The notes below the pieces were generated by a model that saw only the letters and a program-made list of their open reading frames with translations, did no database searches and was not told where the DNA came from. Positions 1 through 7,413 of a stretch of 19,966 nucleotides of DNA are shown piece by piece (position 1 is the stretch's first letter; each line of letters opens with the position of its first letter). The stretch covers positions 1 through 19,966 of the forward strand of contig CAZWTK010000037.1 in assembly GCA_964636655.1 (NCBI GenBank), written 5' to 3'. The position numbers were made by a program, and so were the translations under genes. This stretch comes from Fen-549 sp964636655. Lineage in GTDB: Bacteria > Actinomycetota > Thermoleophilia > Gaiellales > Gaiellaceae.

Positions 1-1247
1 AGGACGGAGTCGTCCGACTCCCGGGCTTCGAGGTCAGGCAGACGACCGAGGACCGCTCGGGACGGATCGTCGCGGTAGGGCTCTACAAGGGGCGTGTCGC
101 CGAGGTCGCGCGCCTGCTGCCGGACGGCTCGCTCGATCCCTCCTTCGGCAAGGACGGCATCGTCCGCTGGCCCTTCCACATGTTCCAGGGGCGCTATCCG
201 CGTGGAGGGGACTACCTAGGCTGGGACGAGGTTGCGCTGCTTCGAAACGGCAGGATCGTCCTGGCCGGGACGAACATCGTGGGCCACGTGGACGAGGAGT
301 CGACCCTGATCGTCTCGGAGATCGACCAGAGCGGCAGGGTGATCAAGAGCTTCGGAGACAACGGCTACTTCCTCGCTGACAAGCGGCTGTACGACTGCTC
401 GGCCTCGCTGACCGCCAAGGCCTGCAAGCGTCAGTTCTTCTACTTGGCTCGCACGAAGACGACCTGCACGCGAGGGCCCGAGAGCCTCGCCGTCCAAGGA
501 GAGAAGATCGTCGTCTCGGCCGCTCGCTTCTGCAACGGGTCCGAGCCGCACCACATCGTCGTCCTGCGCCTGAATGCGAACGGGCTGCTCGACAAGTCCT
601 TCGGCAAGAATGGAGAGGTTGCCTTCGGAACTGCCCCCCTGACGGACCACGCCCCGCTACTCGCGCTGCCAAAGCGCCTGGTCGTAGCGGGAACGACGCC
701 GAAGGGCGGGAAGGTGCGACTGACCGGTCTGCTCCCCAACGGAGCGCTCGACCCAGGCTTCGGCCGAAGGGGAGTCGTCTTCACCCGGGTGGTAGGAGGT
801 ACGCTGGGCGGGGTCACCGCGCTCATGAGCGACGGGCGCGGAGTGCTCTCGGTCACGGGTAACAACTTCACGGGCGAAAACGACGGTGGCCCCTTCCTCG
901 TCCGCTTCACAAGCTCAGGACAGCCGCTCGACTTCCGGTCCGGCTCCCGCCGGTCGTCCACGATCCACGGGAAGGGCAACTGCGAGAACTTCGGCAAAGC
1001 TCTTGGCGTTCGCTACGCCGTCTTCGCCCAGCTCGAGAACCGCGAGCTTGCGATCGCCAGCGGCTCGCTCGCGAGAATCACGCCGGAGGGTGCTATCGAT
1101 CCCTCCTACCCGCCGCAGCAACTGTATGGCGGCGGCAAGTTAACCGATGGACTCCTCGCCGCCTCCGATGGCACGGTGCTCGTGACGTTACGTAAGTACC
1201 ACGTGAAGCCGGGTACCTACACGACGTACCTGGCTCGGTATCGCTGA
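1..1247 (+). CDS. Delta-60 repeat (beta-propeller-like) protein, 5' end outside window
   Basis: The reading frame is open from position 3 at the window edge, so the true start lies upstream and an ATG at 180 is internal. At least five copies of a roughly 55-60 residue unit are visible. Their hallmark is a hydrophobic residue, (N/D)G, then L-D-x-S-F-G-x-x-G: SLDPSFGKDGI, VIKSFGDNGYF, LLDKSFGKNGEV, ALDPGFGRRGVV, and a degenerate IDPSYPP near the C-terminus. This is the delta-60 repeat, found in secreted or surface beta-propeller-like proteins of many bacteria. No enzymatic motif is seen and the ligand is unknown. The gene ends convergently with the tRNA-Tyr gene and nothing links it to the pilus locus. 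The family call is firm; the function is unknown. Confidence 0.85.
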   Translation, partial: DGVVRLPGFEVRQTTEDRSGRIVAVGLYKGRVAEVARLLPDGSLDPSFGKDGIVRWPFHMFQGRYPRGGDYLGWDEVALLRNGRIVLAGTNIVGHVDEESTLIVSEIDQSGRVIKSFGDNGYFLADKRLYDCSASLTAKACKRQFFYLARTKTTCTRGPESLAVQGEKIVVSAARFCNGSEPHHIVVLRLNANGLLDKSFGKNGEVAFGTAPLTDHAPLLALPKRLVVAGTTPKGGKVRLTGLLPNGALDPGFGRRGVVFTRVVGGTLGGVTALMSDGRGVLSVTGNNFTGENDGGPFLVRFTSSGQPLDFRSGSRRSSTIHGKGNCENFGKALGVRYAVFAQLENRELAIASGSLARITPEGAIDPSYPPQQLYGGGKLTDGLLAASDGTVLVTLRKYHVKPGTYTTYLARYR

Positions 1248-1405
1248 ATCGAGTCACGATCGTAGATCTGCAAGGTAGGGGCTCGATTGGCGCTCTGGGC
1301 CCTGTTCATAAGACGAAGGTTTGAACAAGAGCGATTTCTTCATCTAGCGGCCGGGCCTTGGAAGGCGCTCCTGAGCAGCGATATCGTTGTTTTCGTTACA
1401 ACAAG
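1248..1405. other. Intergenic region between convergent delta-60 gene and tRNA-Tyr
   Basis: About 158 nt with no convincing ORF. The only structure noted is a weak 5-bp hairpin (GTTGT and ACAAC around a 7-nt loop) at about 1387-1403. It lies just beyond the 3' end of the tRNA and could help end its transcription, but there is no clear U-tract. Confidence 0.35.
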
Positions 1406-1487
1406 TGGGGGAGGGAGGATTCGAACCTCCGTAGGCTGAGCCGACGGGTTTACAGCCCGCTCCCTTTGGCCGCTCGGGCACTCCCCC
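1406..1487 (-). tRNA. tRNA-Tyr (anticodon GUA)
   Basis: Read on the minus strand, a 7-bp acceptor stem GGGGGAG/CTCCCCC closes the molecule. The anticodon loop CTGTAAA, in a GCGGG/CCCGT stem, carries GUA. A long class II variable arm (GGC-TCA-GCC) follows, then a T-arm GGAGG-TTCGAAT-CCTCC. The discriminator is A. A long variable arm plus GUA is diagnostic of bacterial tRNA-Tyr. The terminal CCA is not encoded (the next bases are CTT), so CCA would be added after transcription. Confidence 0.97.
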
Positions 1488-1499
1488 GGGAGAAACGCC

Positions 1500-1505
1500 A
1501 TTCTA
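1500..1505 (-). promoter_or_regulatory. Possible -10 box of the tRNA-Tyr promoter
   Basis: On the minus strand TAGAAT matches the sigma-70 -10 consensus at 5 of 6 bases. It lies 12 nt upstream of the mature tRNA 5' end, where a short 5' leader would begin. No clear -35 hexamer was found 16-18 nt upstream, so this is tentative. Confidence 0.35.
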
Positions 1506-1527
1506 CCCACGAAAGTCTGGCGACTTA

Positions 1528-1633
1528 CGTGGGAGACGGAGAGAGCGCTGAGCGCGGCTTGGGTGCTAGTCCCCTGGTTGCCTTCGTCCCCCACGCAGAG
1601 CCGTTGTATCCGGGTTCGAGTCGACTGCACCCG
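1528..1633 (+). other. Structured element with tRNA-like remnant
   Basis: Two mutually exclusive structures are visible. An 11-nt arm at 1528-1538 pairs with 1585-1595 with one mismatch. Alternatively, GGGTGC at 1561-1566 pairs with GCACCC at 1627-1632, enclosing a tRNA-sized 72-nt segment. That segment has a D-loop-like TGGTTG and a B-box-like GGTTCGAGTCG, but its D and T stems do not pair. It could be a decayed tRNA gene, a small structured RNA, or chance. It is not a functional tRNA as written. The rest of 1488-1694 shows nothing else. Confidence 0.25.
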
Positions 1634-1694
1634 TGTGTGACATCTACGGATGGCGCGCACTCGCGTACGAGAACGAGCGGGTGAAGAGGGGGTC

Positions 1695-1722
1695 TAAAGA
1701 GCAGGCGGGAAAGTGCCGATGC
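1695..1722 (+). promoter_or_regulatory. Sigma-28 (FliA/WhiG)-like promoter of first pilT
   Basis: TAAA at 1695-1698 is followed by exactly 16 nt and then GCCGATGC at 1715-1722. This matches the WhiG/FliA pattern TAAA-N15/16-GCCGATAA closely. The -10 box ends 8 nt before the ATG at 1731, so transcription would begin at or next to that codon and give a leaderless mRNA. It would also place the alternative starts at 1713 and 1719 inside the promoter. Confidence 0.6.
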
Positions 1723-1730
1723 AACGGCGG

Positions 1731-2924
1731 ATGGAACTTGATGACCTTCTCACCCGTGTTGTCGAGATCGGGGGCTCCGACCTTCACCTCAAACTGGGTC
1801 AGCCGCCGATCGTAAGGCGTGATGGTGAGCTCGGCGCGCTCGACGGCTTTCCGCCGCTCGGGCCGAAAGAGCTGAACTCCATCCTCGAGACGCTGACCAG
1901 GCATCTTCCCAGCAAGTTGCAGGAGTTCCGTCAGACGGGCGAGCTCGATATGGCCTTCACGCATCCGAGCCTGCCGCGCTTCCGGGTCAACGGCTTCAGG
2001 CAGCGTGGTGCCATCTCGTTTGCCTTCCGCGTCATCCCGCGCGAGATTCCGACCTTCGAGCAGCTCGAATTACCGCCCGGCGTGGCCAGCCTCGCCAGCT
2101 ACCACCGCGGCCTCGTGCTCGTCACCGGTGCGACCGGAGCGGGTAAGTCGACCACCCTTGCGGCGATGGTCGACCACATCAACCGCACGCGGCGGCAACA
2201 CATCCTCACGATCGAGGATCCGATCGAGATCCTTCATGCCGATCGCGGCTGCATCGTCAACCAGCGCGAGATCGGCCTGGATTCCGCGTCCTTCGGCCAG
2301 GCGCTGCGACGCGCCCTGCGCCAGGACCCCGACGTGATCCTGATCGGTGAGCTGCGTGATCGCGAGACCGCCGAGACGGCGCTGCAAGCCGCCGAATCGG
2401 GTCACCTGGTCATGTCGACGATGCACACGATCGACGCCGCCGAGACTGTCTCGCGCCTGGTGGAGCTGTTCCAGGAGTCCAAGCAGGCACAGATCCGCTC
2501 GATTCTGGCGGGCGTGCTGCGCGGAGTCGTCAGTCAGCGCCTGCTGCCGCGTATCGGTGGCGGTCGCGTTGCGGCGGTCGAGGTCATGGTCACGAACGCT
2601 CGCATCGCCGATCTGATCCGCGACGGCAAGGGCGAGGAGATTCCCGACGCGATCGCCGACGGCGCCTTCTTCCAGATGCAGACCTTTGCCCAGTCACTCA
2701 TCTCGCTGGTGCTCGAGGGGAAGGTCGATCGGGAGATCGCAGCCAACGCGGCTTCGAACCGCCACGATTTCCTCGTTCAGATCGAGCACGCGACGAAGAG
2801 CCAGGCGGCCGGGGAGCAAGGAAAGGACACGGCCGGCGGCGCCCCGGATGGACTCGGACCTGCGCTCGCAGGGAGTGCGTCGCCCGACACCGGATCTCTC
2901 AGGGTCGCCGGTCCGGACGGATGA
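1731..2924 (+). CDS. pilT: Type IV pilus retraction ATPase, PilT family (first copy)
   Basis: Hexameric cytoplasmic secretion-type ATPase that depolymerises the pilus. Visible are the N-terminal GGSDLHL segment, Walker A GATGAGKSTT (residues about 133-142), the Asp-box TIEDPIE, the QREIG motif, Walker B DPDVILIGELRD (about 199-210) and the His-box HLVMSTMHT. ARIADLIRDGK corresponds to the AIRNLIRE motif typical of PilT. The first Walker residue P is A here and the C-terminal part diverges from canonical PilT, so a PilU-like accessory role is possible. The 50-residue tail is disordered and ends SLRVAGPDG, resembling the end of the second PilT. I chose ATG 1731 because it aligns with family N-termini and fits a leaderless transcript; GTG 1713 and ATG 1719 (with a GGCGGGA ribosome site) are alternatives. 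The stop overlaps the next start by 4 nt. Confidence 0.93.
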   Translation: MELDDLLTRVVEIGGSDLHLKLGQPPIVRRDGELGALDGFPPLGPKELNSILETLTRHLPSKLQEFRQTGELDMAFTHPSLPRFRVNGFRQRGAISFAFRVIPREIPTFEQLELPPGVASLASYHRGLVLVTGATGAGKSTTLAAMVDHINRTRRQHILTIEDPIEILHADRGCIVNQREIGLDSASFGQALRRALRQDPDVILIGELRDRETAETALQAAESGHLVMSTMHTIDAAETVSRLVELFQESKQAQIRSILAGVLRGVVSQRLLPRIGGGRVAAVEVMVTNARIADLIRDGKGEEIPDAIADGAFFQMQTFAQSLISLVLEGKVDREIAANAASNRHDFLVQIEHATKSQAAGEQGKDTAGGAPDGLGPALAGSASPDTGSLRVAGPDG

Positions 2925-4528
2925 GGCGGGCGCTCGCGGGCGCGTTGCTGGCGTTCGCGCTTTGTGCCGGAACCGCGAGCGGCGATACCTTCACGGTCGT
3001 TCCCTCGCCGAGCTCCGGCTCGGGCTTCAATCTCGCCGGCGGCGGGCTGCCGAGCGCCCAGATACCGAACAGCATGGGCTCGCTGGTTCTCCCGCTGGCC
3101 TGGACCGAGCACGCCGGTGAAGAGACGGTGGTCGGCTCGGCCCAGCTGCATGGAATCTGGCAATCGGCCGGCGCAGCCTATGGCATCCCCTGGTCGGTGC
3201 TGGCGGCGATCAACAAGGTCGAGTCGAACTTCGGCCGCAACATGGGCCCGAGCTCGGCCGGCGCCGTCGGCTGGATGCAGTTCATGCCCGACACCTGGCT
3301 ACGCTGGGGCGCCGACTTCGACGGCGACGGAGTTGCCGATCCCTGGAATGCCAGGGACGCCGTCTTCTCGGCCGCGCGCTACCTGGCCGCCGCGGGCGGC
3401 GTGAGTGACATCTCGCGAGGGGTCTTCGCCTACAACCATGCTCAGTGGTACGTGGACGAGGTACTCTCGCTGGCCGGCCTGCTGGCCAACGACAGCTCGC
3501 TCAGCTTCTCGCTCGACGAGCTTCAGGTGAATCTGGAGAAGGCCGAGCGGCGGGTCGCCTCCCTCAGCCAGACGATCGCCCGGACCCGCGCCCGAGCCGA
3601 CGCGATCGAGCGCCGCGCGCAGCGAATGCTCGCCGCCGCCGAGAAGATCGAGCTGATCGACGCGCGCTCCACCGCGCGCGAGCGGGCGGCTCGAGTGCAG
3701 GTGGAGGCCAACTCGCTCGAGGCGCGCCTTCCGGGTTTGAACGCCGCGCTCGAGAAGGCCAGGAAGAGCCTGGCGCGAGTACGCGCCAGCTCGCAGCCGC
3801 AGTCGTTCAGCTCCGGCACCTCTGTCTACCTCGCCAGCGCTCTCTACCAGAACGGTTACGTCTTCCCGGTCGGCGGCGGACCGAGCCGAGTCTCGGTTGG
3901 ACACACCCACCACGACTATCCGGCAGCGGACATCGCCGCGCCCGCCGGCTCGCCGGTATACGCGCTCGCCGACGGCATCGTCGCAAAGGCCTGGCGCAGC
4001 ATCGACCCTCTCTGCGGAATCGGCCTGCGCTATCGCACGGACGACGGCCGTACCTGGGCCTACTGCCACCTCTCCTACATCGAGCCCGCGGTCGTGACCG
4101 GCACCCCGCTTACGGCCGGCGCGCTGATCGGTCTGGTCGGCTCGACGGGACACTCGACCGGGCCACACCTGCATCTCGGGCTGATTCCCTCTAGTGAAGG
4201 CTATCCGCAGGACCAGCCCTGGTTCCAGAGCTTCGCCGACGTTGCCTTCCGCTGGCAGGACGCGAGCACGCAGCCCGTCTCGATTGTTTCTTCGGCGCTT
4301 GCCTCGCCGACAGTATTCGCCGTCGTGAACGGCGCGGTCGGCGAGCCGGTGGCGAGCACCTGGACGGTCTCCTCCCAGACGACCTTGCCGACTACGGTCT
4401 CGGAGTCGAGCTTTAGCCCTAGTGGAAGCTCCCTCTTTGCGGCGGCACCGGATAGCGGCGCTGTACCGAGGTCGTCGGCGAGCGCTGTCTCCAGCGGGCA
4501 GGGTTCAGCGATTCCGTTCCGTAAATAG
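2921..4528 (+). CDS. Bifunctional lytic transglycosylase / M23 endopeptidase
   Basis: Exported peptidoglycan-remodelling protein of 535 residues. Residues 1-22 form a signal peptide. At about 75-185 lies an SLT-type transglycosylase domain with the catalytic-glutamate context INKVESNFG, then GAVGWMQFMPDTW and an AYNHA motif. A coiled coil (about 195-290, rich in Ala, Arg and Glu) follows. An M23/LytM zinc peptidase domain (about 310-430) has HTHHDYPAADIAAP and the second ligand motif GPHLHLGL. Both active sites look intact. The C-terminal 100 residues are Ser/Thr-rich. The ATGA overlap with pilT (2921-2924) implies translational coupling. By inference the enzyme cuts glycan strands and peptide crosslinks to make room for the pilus machine in a thick wall. 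Confidence 0.88.
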   Translation: MRRALAGALLAFALCAGTASGDTFTVVPSPSSGSGFNLAGGGLPSAQIPNSMGSLVLPLAWTEHAGEETVVGSAQLHGIWQSAGAAYGIPWSVLAAINKVESNFGRNMGPSSAGAVGWMQFMPDTWLRWGADFDGDGVADPWNARDAVFSAARYLAAAGGVSDISRGVFAYNHAQWYVDEVLSLAGLLANDSSLSFSLDELQVNLEKAERRVASLSQTIARTRARADAIERRAQRMLAAAEKIELIDARSTARERAARVQVEANSLEARLPGLNAALEKARKSLARVRASSQPQSFSSGTSVYLASALYQNGYVFPVGGGPSRVSVGHTHHDYPAADIAAPAGSPVYALADGIVAKAWRSIDPLCGIGLRYRTDDGRTWAYCHLSYIEPAVVTGTPLTAGALIGLVGSTGHSTGPHLHLGLIPSSEGYPQDQPWFQSFADVAFRWQDASTQPVSIVSSALASPTVFAVVNGAVGEPVASTWTVSSQTTLPTTVSESSFSPSGSSLFAAAPDSGAVPRSSASAVSSGQGSAIPFRK

Positions 4529-4536
4529 GCCCAGGC

Positions 4537-4564
4537 TCAACTCGAGCTGGCATCCTGTCGAAAT
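4537..4564 (+). promoter_or_regulatory. Weak sigma-28-like promoter candidate of the PASTA gene
   Basis: TCAA at 4537-4540, exactly 16 nt, then GTCGAAAT at 4557-4564 (5 of 8 matches to GCCGATAA). The box ends 7 nt before ATG 4572, the same geometry as the stronger sites. Alone it would not be convincing; it is listed because spacing and position agree with the others. Confidence 0.25.
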
Positions 4565-4571
4565 GAGGCTC

Positions 4572-5411
4572 ATGCGAGTTCGGATAACGCTTGGCCGTGT
4601 TGTGGCGTTCATCGTCCTCTGCGCGCTCGCCTCGATGGCGTTGACCATCGTCTTCACTCACAGCGATTCTTCGGAGTCCGATCGCAAGGGGAAGGTCACG
4701 GCGCCTCCGAGCAAGGTGGTGCCTGGCGTGGTCGGTCAGCTCTACGTCTTTGCCGAGAGCACGCTGGAGGGGCACGGATTCGGTTGGAAGGTCGTTGGCC
4801 CGGTTGACGGCTGGGCGGGGGTGACCGTCGCGAGCCAGGACCCGCCTGTCGGCACGACGGTCGTGGACACGGGCGCCCCGCTCGTGACCTTGCGCCTGGC
4901 GAAGCCGAAGGGCTACGTCCCAAAGGGTACGCCGGTGAACTCCTCGCCGTATGCGGGCACGGAGATACTGCTACCGGGCGCCTCGACAGGAACGAGTCGA
5001 TCAACGACTACCGCCCAGACGACGACCACGAGAGCGTTCTCGATCTCGACCGCGACTTCGGGCTCGACGACGTCAACGAAGCCAAAGCCGTCGCAAACTC
5101 GCCCGCCCGCCTTCACGGTTGCGGGCGCGAAGCCCGAGCCGCTCGATGAGATACCTCTTCCACAGCGAGCGAAGAACCTGAGTACCTGGCTCGAGAAGCA
5201 TCGCGAAGCCAGTGCGGCGAACCAGCGCTACTGGCTGTTCCAGCACGCCTGGATCGTCACGGGTGCCAAGTTCGGCTGGTGGCACGGAGCGCAAGCACTA
5301 GAGACGCTGATCGCCGTTGACAAGCGCGTCGAGAAGCTCTGGGGCCTCGGCTCCAAAAGCGAGGCCGAGGCTCGCGCCGCGCTCAAGTACGTGCGAGCGC
5401 ACGGCGGCTGA
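4572..5411 (+). CDS. Membrane-anchored single-PASTA-domain protein
   Basis: 279 residues from ATG 4572. A basic N-terminus and one membrane helix (about 6-29, GRVVAFIVLCALASMALTIV) are followed by one PASTA domain (about 50-115), recognisable by VVPGVVGQ, the ASQDPPVGTTV turn and VTLRLAK. Next comes a Ser/Thr-rich linker (about 130-185) with runs of T, likely crossing the wall. A C-terminal segment is rich in aromatic residues (RYWLFQHAWIV, KFGWWHG). PASTA domains in other proteins bind muropeptides or peptidoglycan; the C-terminal part is not recognised. It follows the transglycosylase gene on the same strand, so a wall-associated role in the pilus site is inferred. ATG 4563 is an alternative start without a better ribosome site. 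Confidence 0.8.
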   Translation: MRVRITLGRVVAFIVLCALASMALTIVFTHSDSSESDRKGKVTAPPSKVVPGVVGQLYVFAESTLEGHGFGWKVVGPVDGWAGVTVASQDPPVGTTVVDTGAPLVTLRLAKPKGYVPKGTPVNSSPYAGTEILLPGASTGTSRSTTTAQTTTTRAFSISTATSGSTTSTKPKPSQTRPPAFTVAGAKPEPLDEIPLPQRAKNLSTWLEKHREASAANQRYWLFQHAWIVTGAKFGWWHGAQALETLIAVDKRVEKLWGLGSKSEAEARAALKYVRAHGG

Positions 5412-5433
5412 GCGAAAGCCGAGCGGGCCAGAG

Positions 5434-7413
5434 TTAGGAGGCGGGAACCGGCTGCGGTACGTAGTTCGGCGGCACCTCTCGGAAGAGCACGGTCTCTATC
5501 CCGTTGAGCGGTGGGAACCAGGGCGGGATCAGGTATCTCAGCGCATTGAAGTTCTGGCACCCCGGTGCGGTACTCGGGCACGATGGTGCCGTTCCGTCGT
5601 CTGTGATGCGGTAGGTGTGGCTGATGTTGTAACCGCCGGAACCGTGAATACAACCCGCGTTGCTGCCATAGGTGCTCGTTCCGACGAACGTCAGGTAGCT
5701 GTCGGTACCTCTGTCCGGACCGTTTTTACAGGCGTAGTCGCCCCACAATCCGTCTACGGCCATCGTTGCCGCTCGCCACCAGAGAACGTTGGGCGCATAT
5801 CTCGCCAACCAGAGGTCGCCCTGGGCGATCAGGCCCAGAACGTCGTCGTTGTCTCCGCCGACGCCATTCGAGCTGGGCTCGGAGGCGTAGTGAACATCGC
5901 CGGCGACGATGATGTCCTGACCCGAGGCGACGGTCACGCGGCCGTTGACCTTGCTCGTGGGGGAGCCGTCCGCACTCGTCTCGTTGAACCCGTTGATCGC
6001 GCTCGGCCAGGAGATGATCGCGCTTTGCCCGGTGTAGATCGCGCCGTTGGCCGGGATGGGCCCGTTGTAGGCAGGAGTGGGACCGGGCAATCCCCCGGAG
6101 TAGAGAGAGACGGTCTCGCCGGCGACATGCGTTACGCCCCCCGAGCCGCACGAAGAGCACGTTACGCCGGTGAAAGAGGTGCCGTTGCTCCCCTTGCCCG
6201 AGTACGTCACCGCGACCATGCTGCCGGAGCTCGAGCCGACGTAGATCGTTTGTCGGTGCATCGAGGAAGCGTCCGGGAAGGACGCCACGCTCTCGTTCAC
6301 AGACATGGTCGCCGATGTCGTGCTTTTAAGCAGCACGTTGCTGCTGAGCTTGACGTCGTTGCAGTAAGGCTGGCTTGCTTCCGGCGTGCTGCTGTTGACG
6401 CACTTCCACACCTGAACGTTCCCGTTCGAGGAGAGGTTGATACGCCAGGCGCTGGCGGTTGCATCGTCGAAAGACGTTCCGAAACCCGTCGCTTCCGAGC
6501 CGGCCCTCAAGTTCGTGTTCAACACGGCGTTGCTTTGGACCTGAGTGACCGAGGCGAGCAAGTCGCTGAAAGACAAGGGGTTCTTCAATACAGTGCGGAT
6601 ATCGAGATGATTATCGTCGTAAATTTCACCCGGGGGCACGACGGTAATCGAGTAACCGCTTCTCACGAGTACCAAATCCTCGGCCATTACGTTGCCGTAG
6701 AAAGTCGCGCCGCACACATAGATATCGCCGGTGCTGTACATCTTGCCGTAGATCGTGCTTGCCCAGCACACATCGGACGAGCTGTGCCCCATGCTGGTCA
6801 TCATGTACTGAAAATCGGCCGGGGTCGTGCGCCGAGCACGCACCTCGATGGTTCGCCGCGGAACGCTCGGATCGCACTGTAGCGGCGTCGCATCCGGGTT
6901 GACCACCTTGCAGCCGGTCGAGACGATATCTATGTAGTTGGTCCCGAGCGCGGTTGAGGGTGGAGTGATCATCAAGTTGTAGGCGTAGCCGCGCACCGCG
7001 GTCGTATCGACAGACCCGTCGCCGGTCCCGGCGTACCACCAGTCTTTTCCGCTCGGGTAGGTCCAGTTGACACCGGACGTCCAGGCCGACTGCTCGCCCG
7101 GTTCGCACGAGGTCGTGTCGACGCTGTGAGAGACGAGAGTCCCGCTGGCGCTGAGCCGGGTCGATTCGCCCTTGGCCACGCAGTGGTCGTAGTACTGAGA
7201 ATCGTCGGTCAGCTTGGCGATATAGTCGTTTATGCCCGCTTCGGCCGCCTGGAAGACAGCGTCGGAAGTTATGGATCTGGCGGCGCGACCCGATTCGTTT
7301 GTCACCTGATCTATCAGAGCGACCGAAAGTACGGTCAAAACCACAATCATTCCCACCGCGGCTGCCATGGCGATGCCGTCCTCATTTGCCAGAAACCGTG
7401 CCAGTCTTTTCAT
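5434..7413 (-). CDS. pilX: PilX-like large minor pilin / T4P tip-type protein
   Basis: 659 residues. The N-terminus MKRLARFLANEDG-IAMAA has a class III-like signal with Gly13 before the cleavage site, one long hydrophobic helix and the PilX-type sequence AVFQAAEAGINDYIAKL. Position +5 is Ala rather than Glu. The large exodomain has over ten cysteines, including a CSSC pair, and short repeats such as YGKMYSTGDIYVCG and GRVTVASGQDIIVAGDV that suggest a beta-solenoid. This recalls DUF4900/PilX-like proteins and Thermus ComZ, by recall only. ATG 7413 is chosen because it overlaps the upstream stop as ATGA and has GAGGTGG 8 nt before it. It ends only 22 nt from the convergent PASTA gene. By inference it sits in the tip complex that primes the pilus or binds surfaces or DNA. 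Confidence 0.8.
   Translation of the reverse strand: MKRLARFLANEDGIAMAAAVGMIVVLTVLSVALIDQVTNESGRAARSITSDAVFQAAEAGINDYIAKLTDDSQYYDHCVAKGESTRLSASGTLVSHSVDTTSCEPGEQSAWTSGVNWTYPSGKDWWYAGTGDGSVDTTAVRGYAYNLMITPPSTALGTNYIDIVSTGCKVVNPDATPLQCDPSVPRRTIEVRARRTTPADFQYMMTSMGHSSSDVCWASTIYGKMYSTGDIYVCGATFYGNVMAEDLVLVRSGYSITVVPPGEIYDDNHLDIRTVLKNPLSFSDLLASVTQVQSNAVLNTNLRAGSEATGFGTSFDDATASAWRINLSSNGNVQVWKCVNSSTPEASQPYCNDVKLSSNVLLKSTTSATMSVNESVASFPDASSMHRQTIYVGSSSGSMVAVTYSGKGSNGTSFTGVTCSSCGSGGVTHVAGETVSLYSGGLPGPTPAYNGPIPANGAIYTGQSAIISWPSAINGFNETSADGSPTSKVNGRVTVASGQDIIVAGDVHYASEPSSNGVGGDNDDVLGLIAQGDLWLARYAPNVLWWRAATMAVDGLWGDYACKNGPDRGTDSYLTFVGTSTYGSNAGCIHGSGGYNISHTYRITDDGTAPSCPSTAPGCQNFNALRYLIPPWFPPLNGIETVLFREVPPNYVPQPVPAS

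Noticed and set aside
4422..4571. Longer PASTA gene starting inside the transglycosylase gene
   Set aside because: The extension overlaps the upstream gene by more than 100 nt and would put an Arg-rich stretch before the membrane helix.
5412..5433. Terminator between the convergent PASTA and PilX-like genes
   Set aside because: Only 22 nt, with no hairpin or T-run.
5317..6882. 521-codon open frame on the plus strand opposite the PilX-like gene
   Set aside because: No recognisable domain, Arg/Val-rich composition, overlaps the end of the PASTA gene, and the opposite strand has a clear pilin-type N-terminus coupled to pilW.
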